A DNA stretch of 64,000 nt, from positions 372,001 to 436,000 of the forward strand of contig JABWDB010000002.1 of NCBI GenBank assembly GCA_019614645.1, in the 5' to 3' direction. Position 1 is the first letter of the stretch. Each line of letters begins with the position of its first letter. The notes under the pieces are model-generated. The model did not search any database, had not been told where the DNA came from, and saw only the letters and a list, made by a program, of their open reading frames with translations. Source of the DNA: Stratiolaelaps scimitus (lineage: Eukaryota; Arthropoda; Arachnida; Mesostigmata; Laelapidae). Made by a program: the position numbers and the translations under genes. Shown piece after piece: positions 52,009 through 63,902 of the stretch.

Positions 52009-52533
52009 TCAGCGCAGTGACTCGCGCTAGTTCATCTAATCACTCTCATTGTCTTAAACAAAACGCCGGCCGGACCACAAAGCGCAGCAAATCAGCGATG
52101 AACGGTTGTCGTCATCGTCGTCACTGACAGGGGAGGGCGGTGGCGCAGAGACGGGAAGTGAATCCGCGGGAGGGAGATCCCGACTCAGGCAGACAGACAC
52201 ACGGGAAGAGAGAACGCACTATTGTCATCGCGACGCTGAATATCGTCACGCATATAGGACAGTATTTTCTGTCCACCAGAGAATACGAAGTGGGGGAGAG
52301 GGCTCGAAGCGATGCGATTCGAATGCGACTACTACAGTCGAACAGTCATGTAACACCGAACGGGTGAAAGCCACTGAGTGAACGGGCGGCGCGGCAGCGG
52401 CAGCGGCAGCAGTAGCGAGTACGGTGGCGACAGCAACCGTTGGCGGTATGGGTAGGCGGGGCGGGACTCGCAATAAAATGGGCAATAAGTTGCGTCACCC
52501 TACAATATATACGTATATATATATATAGATATG

Positions 52534-52579
52534 CCGAGTTATGCTCTATATATATATATATATATATAGTATAACTCGG
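52534..52579. repeat. Inverted repeat enclosing (TA)n
   Basis: CCGAGTTAT (52534-52542) and ATAACTCGG (52571-52579) are exact reverse complements around GCTC, a (TA)n run and GT. The TA core is self-complementary, so the pairing can extend through most of the 46 bases. Confidence 0.9.
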
Positions 52580-54981
52580 TGTACGGGAAATGCAGAAAGT
52601 CGGTTGGTTAGTTAATTGGCCGGTTAGTTTCCGCTTGAATTTTATACACACTGAGTTTGAAACGGTTGTTGCGAGTGCAATACCACCAAAACGCTGCCTT
52701 TGGTCCAAGCGGCGGTTGAAGATTGATTGCTTCACTGCTGAATTCAGCCCACTACGAATGGCCCGAAACATCCGCTTTTGAAGTCAATGGATATTAATTC
52801 GAATAGGATTAATTCGAACGGGAAGCTCTTTGTTTAAGCATGAACACCAGCTTGGGTATCGCGTTTCGTTGCGACGGGCGGAATGTGTAAAAATTTTGCG
52901 AACTGCTCAGAAAATCGGCAAATTAGGAGTGGGAATAAGAACAGCCTCAGTTATTACAGAGATACAATAACCATTTTGCAAACAATATGAGCGTCTATGA
53001 GCTTTTGCATCAAGTGACCATGAGTCAGTTCGCAGAGGGACGTCGAGTTCGCGAATTTGCGTGGCAACCAACTGGCTGCCACATTGGTTAAAACTATGTT
53101 AAATGTAGCGTTTTTTGTGGAACTTCTTTGGAAAGTTACCACTGTAGTGACTGAGAGCCCTATTTTTGTGATGGACAAATGCCGATTTGAAGGTTATTAC
53201 TTGTCTTGAGCTCGGAAAACTAAGTACGTTTAAGAAATATCTAGGAAAAACTCGAATATAGCCAATAGTACATTTTAAAGGGTGAAGTAGAGGTTGTAGA
53301 AACTTGTACGCCTTTGGATAATTCAGTCTAGGAAAATAGGAAATTGTCTCGCATGCTGAAATACTAATGGCTTCAAAGGCAAGATTTTCAGCCGTCTCCC
53401 GAGTGGACTGAGTTCGACAATATAAAGATCCCGAACCGTTCGCAGCCAAGCCCCTGATTACGGTCATACAAGTTGCAAATCATTTTGCGCGTAGCGTGGA
53501 ATAGAAATCTATCGTAAATATTCGACTATACCTAAATTCTGAGCAACCGAGATAGCACATGCCTCTCAGACGGATGCAGCCAATCGAATGCAATAAATCG
53601 AATAGGTATCACTTGCTGCTAAACTAAATTCGCCTATGTATGTGGGCACGTGAACTTCTCGCGGACGATCGACTATCGATTGCTACGCGTTGTCTATAAT
53701 CATAATAATAATAGAGTTGCAAGCTTGGAAAGTTATCTTTGAACTCGGCGAGCAAGGATTCGTTATTGCTCTATGTACAATACTACCGTACACTTTCAGC
53801 GAAGTGTCGCCCGGTGATATCCACTTGGATGCATAATATTATAACAATGATCAGAACTTAAACATCTATATTTATTTATGCGTATAGTATATTTAAGAAC
53901 AGTCACTAGTAGTTGCATTTATCACGGGATCTCCGAAGCGTCAAATTTCCTGGTAAGACATCTTCCTGCATTGGTATAAATGCAGAAACATTGGCTTTTA
54001 AAAAAATAGAATAAAAGAAAAAGTAGCTAAATATCATTTACGTCGCCTACCTTGTCCTCAGGGTGCCACGTCAGTTGCTGTTCGTTGAGATCAACAGTTC
54101 TTCCAACATTTCAGCGGGGATAGTTTTTCGAGAGACGACGATGGGATTTTGAAAAGGGCTAAAACATAGCCGACATCCACCGAAGTTTGTCGCTGTCCCT
54201 AGCTTATCCGCACGTTTCACGTTGTGTGACCTGTGCTAGCCGGCGAACAATTAAGATCTTGGGTACATCATAGTGCCGCTTCCGTCGGGCCGCGCAGGCA
54301 GCCCCGAGGGGCAGCGAGCGTCAGTCGAAAGCTTCCCCGGCTGCAATGAGCAGTTTAACCCCTGCCAGAATTAGCTTGTCATTCTAGAGAGGTGACGCCG
54401 ATGAGAAACCACCCAGAAAATCTTCATTTGTAGCTTGCGAAGACAGATGTTTATGTTACCGGCTGGCCGCGAATTATTCGCATTTTCCATAATTTCGTCT
54501 AAGTTAATTGAAAACAATTTTACTAAGCGCATGTTTAGGGGGATAGACAGTAGCGGAAACGCTAATCTGACATTGTCGGGGTCACATCCTGTATGTTTCG
54601 GGCACTATGATCTAGGATCGGAAGGCGCCGTATCTACAATAGCTGCCATGTCGACGCGCTTCTCCACAGAACATTCAAAGCCAAGCGAGACAATATGCAG
54701 GATCTTACTCATTGTGAAACTCCTTCGGAAAGTTCACCACACAGGACACAATATCGCTCTCGGGTGTAGCGTTGTGTGGCTATGCGACTGGCTATCCCTG
54801 CGGCGGTTTCGAAGAGTGGACAACCTCGAAACGAGAGGTATCTTGCAGAGGCGACGCCCATTCAGATGATCTCTATCGACAATAGAGAAACCTCCGTGTA
54901 CTGTCCCCGTTAACTGCAAACGCCGTTGATTCAAAGTGGCTGTCAATGCCGTCAGCTGATCGAATCCTGTATTTGTCTCAG

Positions 54982-55150
54982 ACTGCGCCCGGTCGACGCC
55001 GACAGTAAAAGATCAAACGATCTTAGAAACAATTTACAAAGACGATACGAGGAAATTGTTGACGAAATCCGCTTTAATGGAACCTTACAACTGGTCGCAT
55101 ATAGCTCCACGATCGATGTATTAAAACACGGGGACCCCATTGGTGCATGA
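54982..55150 (+). CDS. Candidate alternative 3' terminal exon inside intron 3
   Basis: The acceptor-like CTGTATTTGTCTCAG ends at 54981. The open frame after it requires two bases from a preceding exon. Exon 3 supplies AG, and with the first A this makes Arg. The reading then runs LRPVDADSKRSNDLRNN and on to TGA at 55148-55150, about 55 codons. The stretch SNDLRNNLQRRYEEIVDEIRF is charged and helical in character, consistent with the preceding coiled coil. No canonical AATAAA was found in the following few hundred bases, which weakens the case. Chance phase agreement alone is one in three. Confidence 0.2.
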
Positions 55151-55261
55151 GCCGCTCTAGCGAAATCCCATTCCCATATATCATATTATAATTTACGCCA
55201 ATTAAGTGGATGCTCGAGTTCGCATCCAATTTTCAAATCACAAATGTAAAACGCGTAACGA

Positions 55262-55280
55262 TGTGTGTGTGTGTGTGTGT
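55262..55280. repeat. (TG)n microsatellite
   Basis: About nine TG dinucleotides in intron 3. Confidence 0.85.
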
Positions 55281-58200
55281 ATGTTCTCCATTTGTCATTT
55301 GGAAATTGAATCTGGGCGCGACTCTACAAAGGTGTGGTGATCAAGAAGCAATCTTGACGCAGTGCACAGCTTCGTGCACAGATGGCATGGAAGAGGAGTG
55401 CCTCCTTTTTCCTGTGCCGAGTCGCCGATGTGACCACCGCAGGACAAAGTCCACTAGATTTCCTTGTGACAGATGGTTCCACCTACTTCAGGGAAATGGG
55501 ACCGGGGACTTAGTTTTGTTCTTGTTGCACCTAATATTTCAAGTGTCATTTCAACGCCACATATATAGTGAATGATGTTTAGTGCGATCTTGATCGTAAT
55601 CTCGGGCAGAACTGACCCCTTTAACTATGCGCCCACGGGAACTGACTGTCACTGCTCTTACCAGCAATATTATCGATATTCGGCCAATGCCAGCGCGCCA
55701 TCTATTTTCGGCCATACATCACAGCTTGTGTTTCGTAGTGCTTGTTTCCTATTGTTTTTGGGATAGACCAGTCGAACATGTGTACATGCCAACAGGTAAA
55801 CTCGTTCGAAGAGCATACCCTCGGCTCTGACCCATGTGTCAATGCGGTGGGGCGTGTACGTAAAGTGGCCCTATCTACATATTTCGACTTGTGGGCGTTT
55901 GACGACTGGCCAACACCAATCAATACCTGGTCATGACTCTGTAGAGATAGATAATCACCACCACACAACCAGCACCCTCCCCCGTTGATGTGGACCTGTT
56001 ACCACTCTGCCGCCGCCGCCGCCGCGTCGAAACAAGCTCCGTCAACCGCAGCTGCGTCCGTCCAGAGCTACAGCAAAATTTCATTTGAACTGCGGCAAGG
56101 CGAAGATAACGAATGGCATACCCACCTACCCCTGCTAAAGACGCCGCCGGGTGATGATCGGGCCCGGGATGAATTCGTGTGCGAGCCAGCAGGCCGCGGT
56201 TGTCTGCGTACCGGATGTCCCGCACGAATCCCAACGAAGGCAGCAGTCGCAGAGCGGCGAAGCAAGCCACGAAAACGAACACGACGACGGCGGCGGCAAC
56301 AACAGCGACGACAACAAGACGCAGAAATCATGCGAGAAAGCGAATTCCACTAAATTCCATTACGATCAACGCAGTTATCACCGTACGAAACATTGGGACG
56401 ATAATGAGAAACAAATACATCTTGCCGGCAGGGCCCAGGGGATCGCTGCTAATCGTTGTGAGGCGGTTGAGCTTGATCGACAGTAGTACCACCGGCTGGC
56501 AGGTACCGCAGAGCGAACGTAACGAAGGCGTGGAGGAGTCGATCCCACGTTAACAGAACTGACGCTGCCAAATCATCTTCTCCTCGTGACTCCTCCCATG
56601 CTCGCCGTGTTCCCGTTATAGAAAATAGTACTATTTTGTACACAGATCCTCAAGCAGTTGTTCCTGCTGCGGCAGCTGCCGATGTTGCGATTATGTCTGC
56701 CTGTTATGGATGGTGGTGTCAATCGGCACGGCAGGCCACTGATTCCTTGGCCAGCACTAGCAAACGCAATCGCAGTCCTATAACTAGTTGTAGTAGTAGT
56801 TGTAGCAGTAATAATAATATTTCCTTGATCGCTGTGAACCAACTGTGCCCTGGGATCGGTTGAACCCTTGCCCCCGCCGAATGCATCCCGATATATGATG
56901 CATGTTCGCTGTTGTTCACGCTGCCGTCGCCCCCGCCTTCGAAGCAAAACACCCGACAGTCGCGTGCGCTAAGCCAGTGCAACAACACAACAGCCGAATG
57001 TGTTTGTTCTTCGGCGAGAACACATTTATCCAAGTTGCCATCGATTTCATCTAGCCACTTCCCCTTTATTCTCGGTTCGACTTCTTGCCCCGCTCGACCT
57101 GGCCGATCCGCTCGATATTCCCAATTCGCTCTTTGCGCGAGCTACGGCGGACGGCTGGAGGATCGCGGATCGCGGCTGCGTCCACGTCAACTGCTGATGT
57201 CTGTCCCGTACTGTTTCTGCGTCTTCCGGACGAATGGCAATGACAGAGACACAGTCAATTCTCTTCTTCCAGCCCCGAAACGAAGAGACTCTGCTGTGAG
57301 CCGCAATTCGAACCCTGATCCGCATCGGGACGTATCGCGAAGCAACACGCGAGCAATATCGCACAAGCCGTCGGCGGCGTAGTTCACTAAGTCGTAGCGA
57401 TAACAACAGTGGTTGAGTAGACAAAACGAGATTTGCTTTGCCCGATACCTCTGACAGATCGAGCCGACCAAGCAAGCCATCGATCTGCGCTCGCAAAGTC
57501 AAGTCGAAGGGGCCAGCGAAGCTTCAGCGCACGCATAGGCCGCCCCACTTGATGTCGCTGCAATGCATCGCACGGCCTCAGCCGCGGCTTAAGACAGAGG
57601 GACAAGACCTCGTATGGACGAAAGACGATCCCCCCAACTCCCATTGACGTACATTGGAATCGTGCTGCATTTGTGTGAATCTCCTTGTAAATCTTGCGTT
57701 GTGACTGTGATACGTATGGGCTGAGTGTTATGTGTTCTTGAGCATCTGTCTTCACAACGACAACGACGACGACACCGACGACGCCAGTGGTTGTACTGAG
57801 ACGAACAATGCCTTTCGATGACGCGCTAGTCTGACGAATGTCGCTGCCTTCCATCGAACGCGTTGCAGCGTCTAACATTGTTTTTAGGCATTGCTGGAAT
57901 CATTGCTGCACCCCCTCCTGTGCCCTGCCTCTATTGTTACCTGCCGCTGTTGTTCTTGTTGTTGTAACTGCTGTCGTCGCTGTGCTTGTGCTATTCCGGG
58001 ATCGGCAGGAGCAGCAACTGTCGTTGATAATGTTGTAAGCCGATTGGCTCCTCTCTCTCTCGCGCTGAATCACATGACCATGTGTCAGTGTATGAGGTTA
58101 GGTTAGATTTGATTTTCTCGTTAGCTCAGCCGCCCTCACTTACGGCCGTTGATGAGCCAACTACTGCTGATTTCACTGAGATTCGCAGCTGTCCAAACGT

Positions 58201-58616
58201 GTTGGTCAGTTCTTGCAGCTCATGCAAGCTTTGCGACGTGCGCGACTCTTCTATGGCCCCCAGAGTCCAAGTTACGTACACCACTATAGTGAACGATGCA
58301 CGCACAATAGCTCTGTGATAATAGCAGATAAGCGCTACGATGAGTGACTTTGCCGTGCACTGAGTTCGTGTGCACACGCGGGCCCGTCTCGAGCAGCAGA
58401 AATGACTCGATTTGAACAGACTCCATTCGGATCTGTGCGCTGCGAGTGCTAACACGAATAGTCGAACCGCCCCACTAAACCGCTACCCCTCATCTGAAGC
58501 TATCCGTGGACACAGGTCCTCAGACAGTATGAGTATCGGCGCATTTCGCTGATTCCGCGCCTGCTGCACCTGCTGCTGTTACTGCTGCCGGCACCAAGAT
58601 GATGACTCGGTGACAA

Positions 58617-58660
58617 CAACAGCAGCAACAACAGCAACAACAACAACAACAACAACACTA
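58617..58660. repeat. (CAA/CAG)n tract
   Basis: Mixed CAA and CAG triplets. The frame across it encodes a poly-Thr/Ala start followed by a seven-proline run from CCG repeats at about 58749-58772. Confidence 0.8.
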
Positions 58661-59081
58661 GCAGTTGCAGGAGCAGCAACAACGATAAAAAGGCCAAACC
58701 GAACGCGTGGAAAACACGAACGTCGGGCCGGCATTGAAACATCGGCACCATCGCCGCCGCCGCCGCCACCGCCAACCGAACGTTCACCACTGTCGCCAAT
58801 CATCGCTGTTTCCAGCCGAGCAACCGAACGAGCAATCACCCAACCGAACGAGCAGTCAGCCATCAAGACAGCGATCCACAACTCGATCCAGCATTCGAAC
58901 TCCACCGCCGAGCTGACTCCAGAGTCACTATCGCGCCCAAGGGATTTTGTATCTCCTTCTGGCTCCGCTTGTCCGCGGGACAGAATCGAGTCATCTGAGC
59001 TATCCTATTCTAGCTGGCAACCAGTGGCGAACAGAGAGAAGCGAGCGTTGTTACGTTGATGTTGTTGTTTTTTTGCCTCCG

Positions 59082-59104
59082 GCAGCAGCAGCAGCAGCAG
59101 CAGC
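59082..59104. repeat. (GCA)n triplet repeat
   Basis: About seven tandem GCA triplets in the intron 3 island. A mirror CTG array lies at about 59474-59495. Confidence 0.85.
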
Positions 59105-61716
59105 ATCAGTAGCAATCGTAGTAAGTCGACATCGTCGGTAGCAGGAATGGCTGCTCGGTGAGACTCCGTTAATTTCTCCAGATTTCCCCTACGCCCCTTC
59201 AACTGAGCTACGAGTCACGGAGCGAGACGCGGAGCTGGTGCTGCCAATGCTCTTGATGGCTCTCTTGGTTGTGGTGGTGGTGGTGGTGTTGTTGACGATA
59301 GCGATGATCAGAGCAAGCGATCGGGATCAACGCCTTGTCGCGCGGTCGCCACTCGCCGTTATGGCTGAATGTCACAGCCGTCGGCATTGCTAAGGCAATC
59401 GCAACGCCGCAAATATACTACATATCCATTGCGGTTGCGGTATGCTGCTCTTCTGCTGCTGGTAGTTTCTGTTCCTGCTGCTGCTGCTGCTGCTGATGTT
59501 GCAGTAGCTACCACCCGATGTGGCTTCTGCTTTTTGTCTGCGTTCCCAGCTCGAACGACGGCCCGCCCGGTGGCGCCGCGTGGGCCGAGTCAACGAGAGC
59601 TGCTCGTCGACGACCGCTGCTCCAACTGAAAACCGGCGCAACGGTGGTGGCGGCGGCGGCGGCGGCGGCGACGGCCGTTGCTGACAGATGCTGTTGCTGG
59701 CGTGTTCTGATGCCAAGCGACGAGAGATTCGAGCAGCGAAGCAGAGCTAGATACTAGACGATACAAGTACGACTCCGGAGCTGCGAGCGTCGTCGAAACG
59801 CTAACAGCCGAACAGCGACTACCGAGAGGAACGCAGGCACCGGAGGCTTGCTTCCACGCTATCGGCACGCTGCCGCCACCAGCAGCAGCTGTGGTGTACT
59901 CATCCAGACGGCAGCAGCAACAGCAGCTCGCGCGTCCCGTAGTATTTCCCCCTCAGCTAACAGAGAGTTGTAGCTACGAGCGCTAGGCCCCGGGAGAACG
60001 GCGAGTCTCACGGGCCGGCCGACGTCGGATCGCGACAACACTGACTCGCTTCCTCTGTCCCGGCTCATCATCCGAGCGAGTGGTGTCTGATCCCGTCGGC
60101 TGCCGACTTCTTCCTGGGCCCCCTGCTCGGATACGACTGGATTGAATTCGCTGCGCTGGCCTACTCCCGACAGTTTTTGAGTACATGTCGGTTCACGTTG
60201 GCGCGAACCGAACGGCTCGCTTGCTGTTAGCTAGCCATTGTTGTACTCGGTTGAGCAATCCGTCGTTAGCAGCAGCAGCAATAGTAGTTGTAGTGGCAAC
60301 TGGTGAGCTGATCGTCGACGCCTTGCAGACGTCGTACAGTGGTACTATACGCAACGAGAACGCGTCAGCACAAAAACGCGGCGAATCTGCTCCAAAAAAT
60401 TGACGGCCGACCTAGACCGCCTTGACATCCGCTCTTCTCGAGTTGAATGACTCGTTGAATTGGACGACGCAACTGCCACTGACGATCGTGCTGCACAGCG
60501 GAACAGAGCAGAACTCTGGCTTGCATGAGTTCGCGCTCGTCGCCCGCTGGATTCGGCGTTGCCGCCTGTGTGCAGACGACAAAAAAGTTTGCTGGAGAAG
60601 ATCTCTGCTAGGGATCTATGCTGGTGGAGCAGCAGCCCGCCGAAAGCCTGCGAGCCAAGCAGCTATCGAGCAACGTTGAAGGGATCGTCGACGTGCAGGA
60701 GCAATCCAGTTGCGCAGATACGAGGAGCTGCAGTTGTCAGAGTTTCACAGCGGGACCCATAGTCAGTGTCACCGGCGGCTTCCGTGCTGGCTGGCAGAGC
60801 GCGGCACGTGCGGGGCGCGCATTGGATGATAAGTTTTAGCATAATTTCCTCTCTGGACTTGTGGTGCGTGTGTGTGTGTGTTGTGTACTCGTGCTGGTGT
60901 CCATAATCTAGCGTCGGATACGCCATTATTGTGCAAATCGCCCCCTCATCGATCATCGCGATCCCTACGATGCCGATGGCCGACAGGAGTGACAATGCAA
61001 TGAGCGCCTAAGCAAATCACCAAAGAACTTAATGATATCGCGACAGTCGGAACGATTATCAACCTGGGTGTATACCAATCTGAAAGCGGCCAACAAGTAT
61101 CGGCTTCGAGAGAACTCGTTCCGTTCTTCGTGACCGTAACGTACGTCTGTAGGCGCCTGTGTAAACCGAATCGCTGGTGGATAACCACCAGCCAATCATG
61201 CTGAGGATGTTTATGCCACCAACGCATGAGCCGATCACCGCCCTCGGTGCGGTTCGACAGAGGTACCCGTCGTTTATAACGACCGCGTGCGATGACTTCG
61301 AATACCTCAGCGAGCCGACTCTGTTCGAGTACCGTGTTACACTGTGCGTGCCATTTTTCTACCATTTGTGCCTAATTAATTTCCCATTCGACAAAGAACT
61401 GAACGCTTCATGTTGTTGTTGTTTGTGCGGGGCGGGGGGCAAACGAACACTAGAAAAAAATTATCGTATCACGAAATACTACGTACATATATACGTACGT
61501 CTGCTTATATACGACGATATGTATGTATGCGATTTTGCATTACTCCGCAACAGCGAACGAGCAAACCCCGAGAACAGCATGAACAGTTTAATGGACGGTT
61601 CGGCTTGCTGTCTTCTTCATCATCTAACAAGGACCACACGTAATCATGTTGAACTGATAGAAATTCGCGCGAATAACGTTCACAATGTCCAATAGAGCAG
61701 CATACAAATGTAGCAA

Positions 61717-61733
61717 TGTGTGTGTGTGTGTGT
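61717..61733 (+). promoter_or_regulatory. UG repeat upstream of exon 4
   Basis: (TG)8T ends 65 bases before exon 4. In the transcript this is a UG repeat, the type of site bound by TDP-43 and CELF/Bruno family splicing regulators in animals. Its action here is inference. The tract itself is plain. Confidence 0.4.
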
Positions 61734-61798
61734 ATAAACGAATTTAAAATAGTTCTATATTATATACAGGATATTCTTTGCCTTTTCTCCGACTACAG

Positions 61799-61922
61799 GA
61801 GGAAGGAGGCTCTTACCCAGCGTCTGATCGAAGCGGAACGGGCAGCCACAGCTGACCTCGTCGAGAAGCATTCAGAGGAAATGCTGAACCTGATCAACGA
61901 GAAGCGCGAGGAGATTGTCAAG
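61799..61922 (+). CDS. Coiled-coil protein gene, coding exon 4
   Basis: Its first base completes the split Arg codon from exon 3, then it encodes residues 167-207, RKEALTQRLI through NEKREEIVK. Eighteen of 41 residues are charged, and Leu/Ile/Val/Met spacing (L171, L175, I176, L186, V187, M194, L197, I198) is consistent with continued coiled coil. The acceptor is CCGACTACAG after a strong pyrimidine tract. The donor at 61923 is a consensus gtaagt. It ends in phase 0. The open frame stops in the intron, so the protein must continue in an exon beyond the window. The family is not recognised. Confidence 0.78.
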
Positions 61923-62477
61923 GTAAGTTGTTCACATGTGACACATTGTCGTTATGGTCGGCTTTGATAGGACAAAACAACAACGATAACAAGACGATAC
62001 GAGCCAATTCACTCTTGCACCCCCCAATGCCCAACTGGTGGATAAGTGTAACGTTCACATAGATTGATGCAGCTTTTTTCAGCAGCTTGTGCTTCTGCGC
62101 GAGGCCGGTAGACTATAAAATAATTACGGTACTCAACCGCGATCCGAGTTCAGGGGGTTGGCTAGCGGTCGAACGAAAGTGGAAACTTCTCCGTTTCGAG
62201 ACCCCAGAAGCGGCCCCCAAAAGTATTCCAACGCCAAGCGTCCGAGTTTCAGTATAGCACCAGCCCATTTCGTCGACGAACAGAAGAAGATAAAGGGCCA
62301 CCCCATCGTCGCTTTGCCGAAACTGAACAAGCCAATGTTCTTCTCCTTCCGGGGCGATTGCTTCGACAACTGTCCTGAGAACGCGGGTTCGTCACAACGA
62401 CTCATGGTCGTTGGCTCGCTGGCTCGCTCCCTTCGACACGAAGTACTTTTTTTTTCAAGGCAGTAATTTCCACTTAC

Positions 62478-62714
62478 GTTGTGTGCGGTCTCATAGTACG
62501 CGTTGTCGACAAAGGCCAGTGGAACAATTTGAAGGTGGCCAGTAGTAGTTCTCCGGAGTGCTGGGCTAAGACCTTGATTCTCTCGGTGATTTGCAGCCTT
62601 TTCACACAACAATACCGCACTGTCGGGCGCTGAAGGCTCTCCCGGCTTCATAGGCTTTCCCGTAGTTCGTTTCCTATTCAAGCATTCGCCTCTTTCTGCG
62701 ACACGTACAGCCAC
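62478..62714 (-). other. Minus-strand open frame ending in a strong splice donor
   Basis: On the minus strand, an open frame runs from 62714 through PLAFVDNAYYETAHN to AAC, then gtaagtgg at 62477. A GTGTCGCAG that could serve as acceptor lies near its beginning. A second frame of the same stretch is also open before the donor (IKVLAQHSGELLLATFK), so the reading frame is undecided. No matching neighbour exon was found. It could be part of an antisense gene in the intron, or chance. Confidence 0.15.
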
Positions 62715-63854
62715 ACTCGTAGTAATAACCGCTGTGTGTCGTCTTCGATGTTGACCGATTGGCGTCGCGGCTTTTCAGTATTGACACCCGCCCAGTAATT
62801 GTGTTAGCCGGCGTGGGGTCGCCGCCAATCTCGTGGTGAATTTAAAGCGAAAAGCTCATGGTATATTACTGGCAATGATTTCATATTAGATTGCGCAATA
62901 GGTGGTTCACAGTTGCGCCCCTGGTGAACACCTCAAAAATAGCGAGAACTGAAGTACAAGATTGATAAAATTAGTAGAACAACATAGAACATCTAGAACA
63001 AGGTTGGCCATTTCCTCCCTCGTTGTAATACACTTCTACATTGCGGTTCAATAGGAAATCAGCTCAAGGTGGCGAATCAGCGACACTGCACGCATAATAA
63101 TCATTCGGCCCAACGAGCCAATGCAATACAAACGCCGCAGGCATTCGAACACAGGGGAAGGCTTGAATAGAGCAGGGCACTCCATACTGCTTCTTAAACA
63201 TGCCAGATCCTGATCTCTCCGCCAGTATCCGACGTTCAAGTCAACAACCGTTCAGTTGTCATTCGCCGAAAAGAGTCGGGTCCGAGGACCACGACGCTGA
63301 CCTCCCAGCCGAACACCATTTCTTTACGGCAGCATGCATCTCTCAGCAATACCTTGATGTCTGACCATGTGGGTAATGATGATAGCTCTGTGTGTCCTAA
63401 TGTATTTTTTCTTCTTCTCTTTGTTTGTATTATTATCACCGATTATCGACGAATAGTCCTCAACGTTGATTAAGCCAGCCAGCAACGGGAACCCAATCAG
63501 AGATAGAAGGGAGAGCCGTTCGGGTGGAGACATCCAATTAGTATTGTCTTGCCTAAAACGCTGTCTTCTCTCTCTCTCGTTGGCTGTGTTGTTCCGTTGT
63601 CTGAGAAATGGTTTGTTGACGTTTGCAACCTGGATACCAGGGCAGACATAGAGAGAGACAGAGAGACGATAGATCGACTTTTATGAACGCAATCGTTGTT
63701 GAATTTGTTGCCGTCGTCGAATGAAGACGGATATCGCCCGGGACCGACTGCTGCCGGTGCCGTCGCAAGCTTTCATAATGCTTGTTTATTCATTTATCTA
63801 TTCTTTACTTATAACTGGTCATAGCGGAAACTCATAAGTAAAGGGGAAGCCATG

Positions 63855-63856
63855 AG

Positions 63857-63900
<44 letters not shown>

Positions 63901-63902
63901 TA
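63855..63902. repeat. (CT)n followed by (TA)n
   Basis: CT dinucleotides pass directly into a TA tract. A GT tract follows at about 63919-63931. Confidence 0.85.

Larger units (their letters stand above)
55985..60880. other. GC- and triplet-rich island in intron 3
   Basis: Nearly 5 kb dominated by CAG, CAA, CGG and GGT triplets with elevated G+C. Several frames of 100-160 codons are open on both strands at once, which is what low-complexity GC-rich DNA produces, so none is called. By comparison with the leader at 33.4-34.3 kb, it could hold an internal promoter and 5' exons, but I could not identify a start-plus-donor pair. Confidence 0.35.
49903..61798 (+). other. Intron 3 of the coiled-coil gene (11.9 kb)
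   Basis: Begins gtcagt and ends CGACTACAG. 50-51 kb and 52.8-55.9 kb are low in repeats, with many short unassigned frames on both strands. 51.2-52.5 kb carries TA, CT and GGC repeats. 56.0-60.9 kb is a long GC- and triplet-rich island (CAG, CAA, CCG, GGT). One phase-compatible candidate exon (54982-55150) is listed separately. Confidence 0.5.

Noticed and set aside
52954..53467. Overlapping minus-strand frames of 74 and 122 codons
   Set aside because: Looked for transposase or reverse transcriptase motifs and found none. No terminal repeats seen.
58552..59059. Thr/Ala-rich frame with a seven-proline run
   Set aside because: No ATG in the frame, low-complexity triplet origin, and overlapping frames on both strands are open as well. 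No convincing acceptor and donor.
61177..61695. 172-codon + strand open frame just upstream of exon 4
   Set aside because: Begins at a non-ATG codon, has no recognisable motif, is open on the other strand too, and about one such length is expected by chance in this window.
61761..61798. Alternative acceptor TATATACAG upstream of exon 4
   Set aside because: Would add 29 bases and shift the frame of exon 4. The acceptor at 61798 has the better pyrimidine tract and the matching phase.
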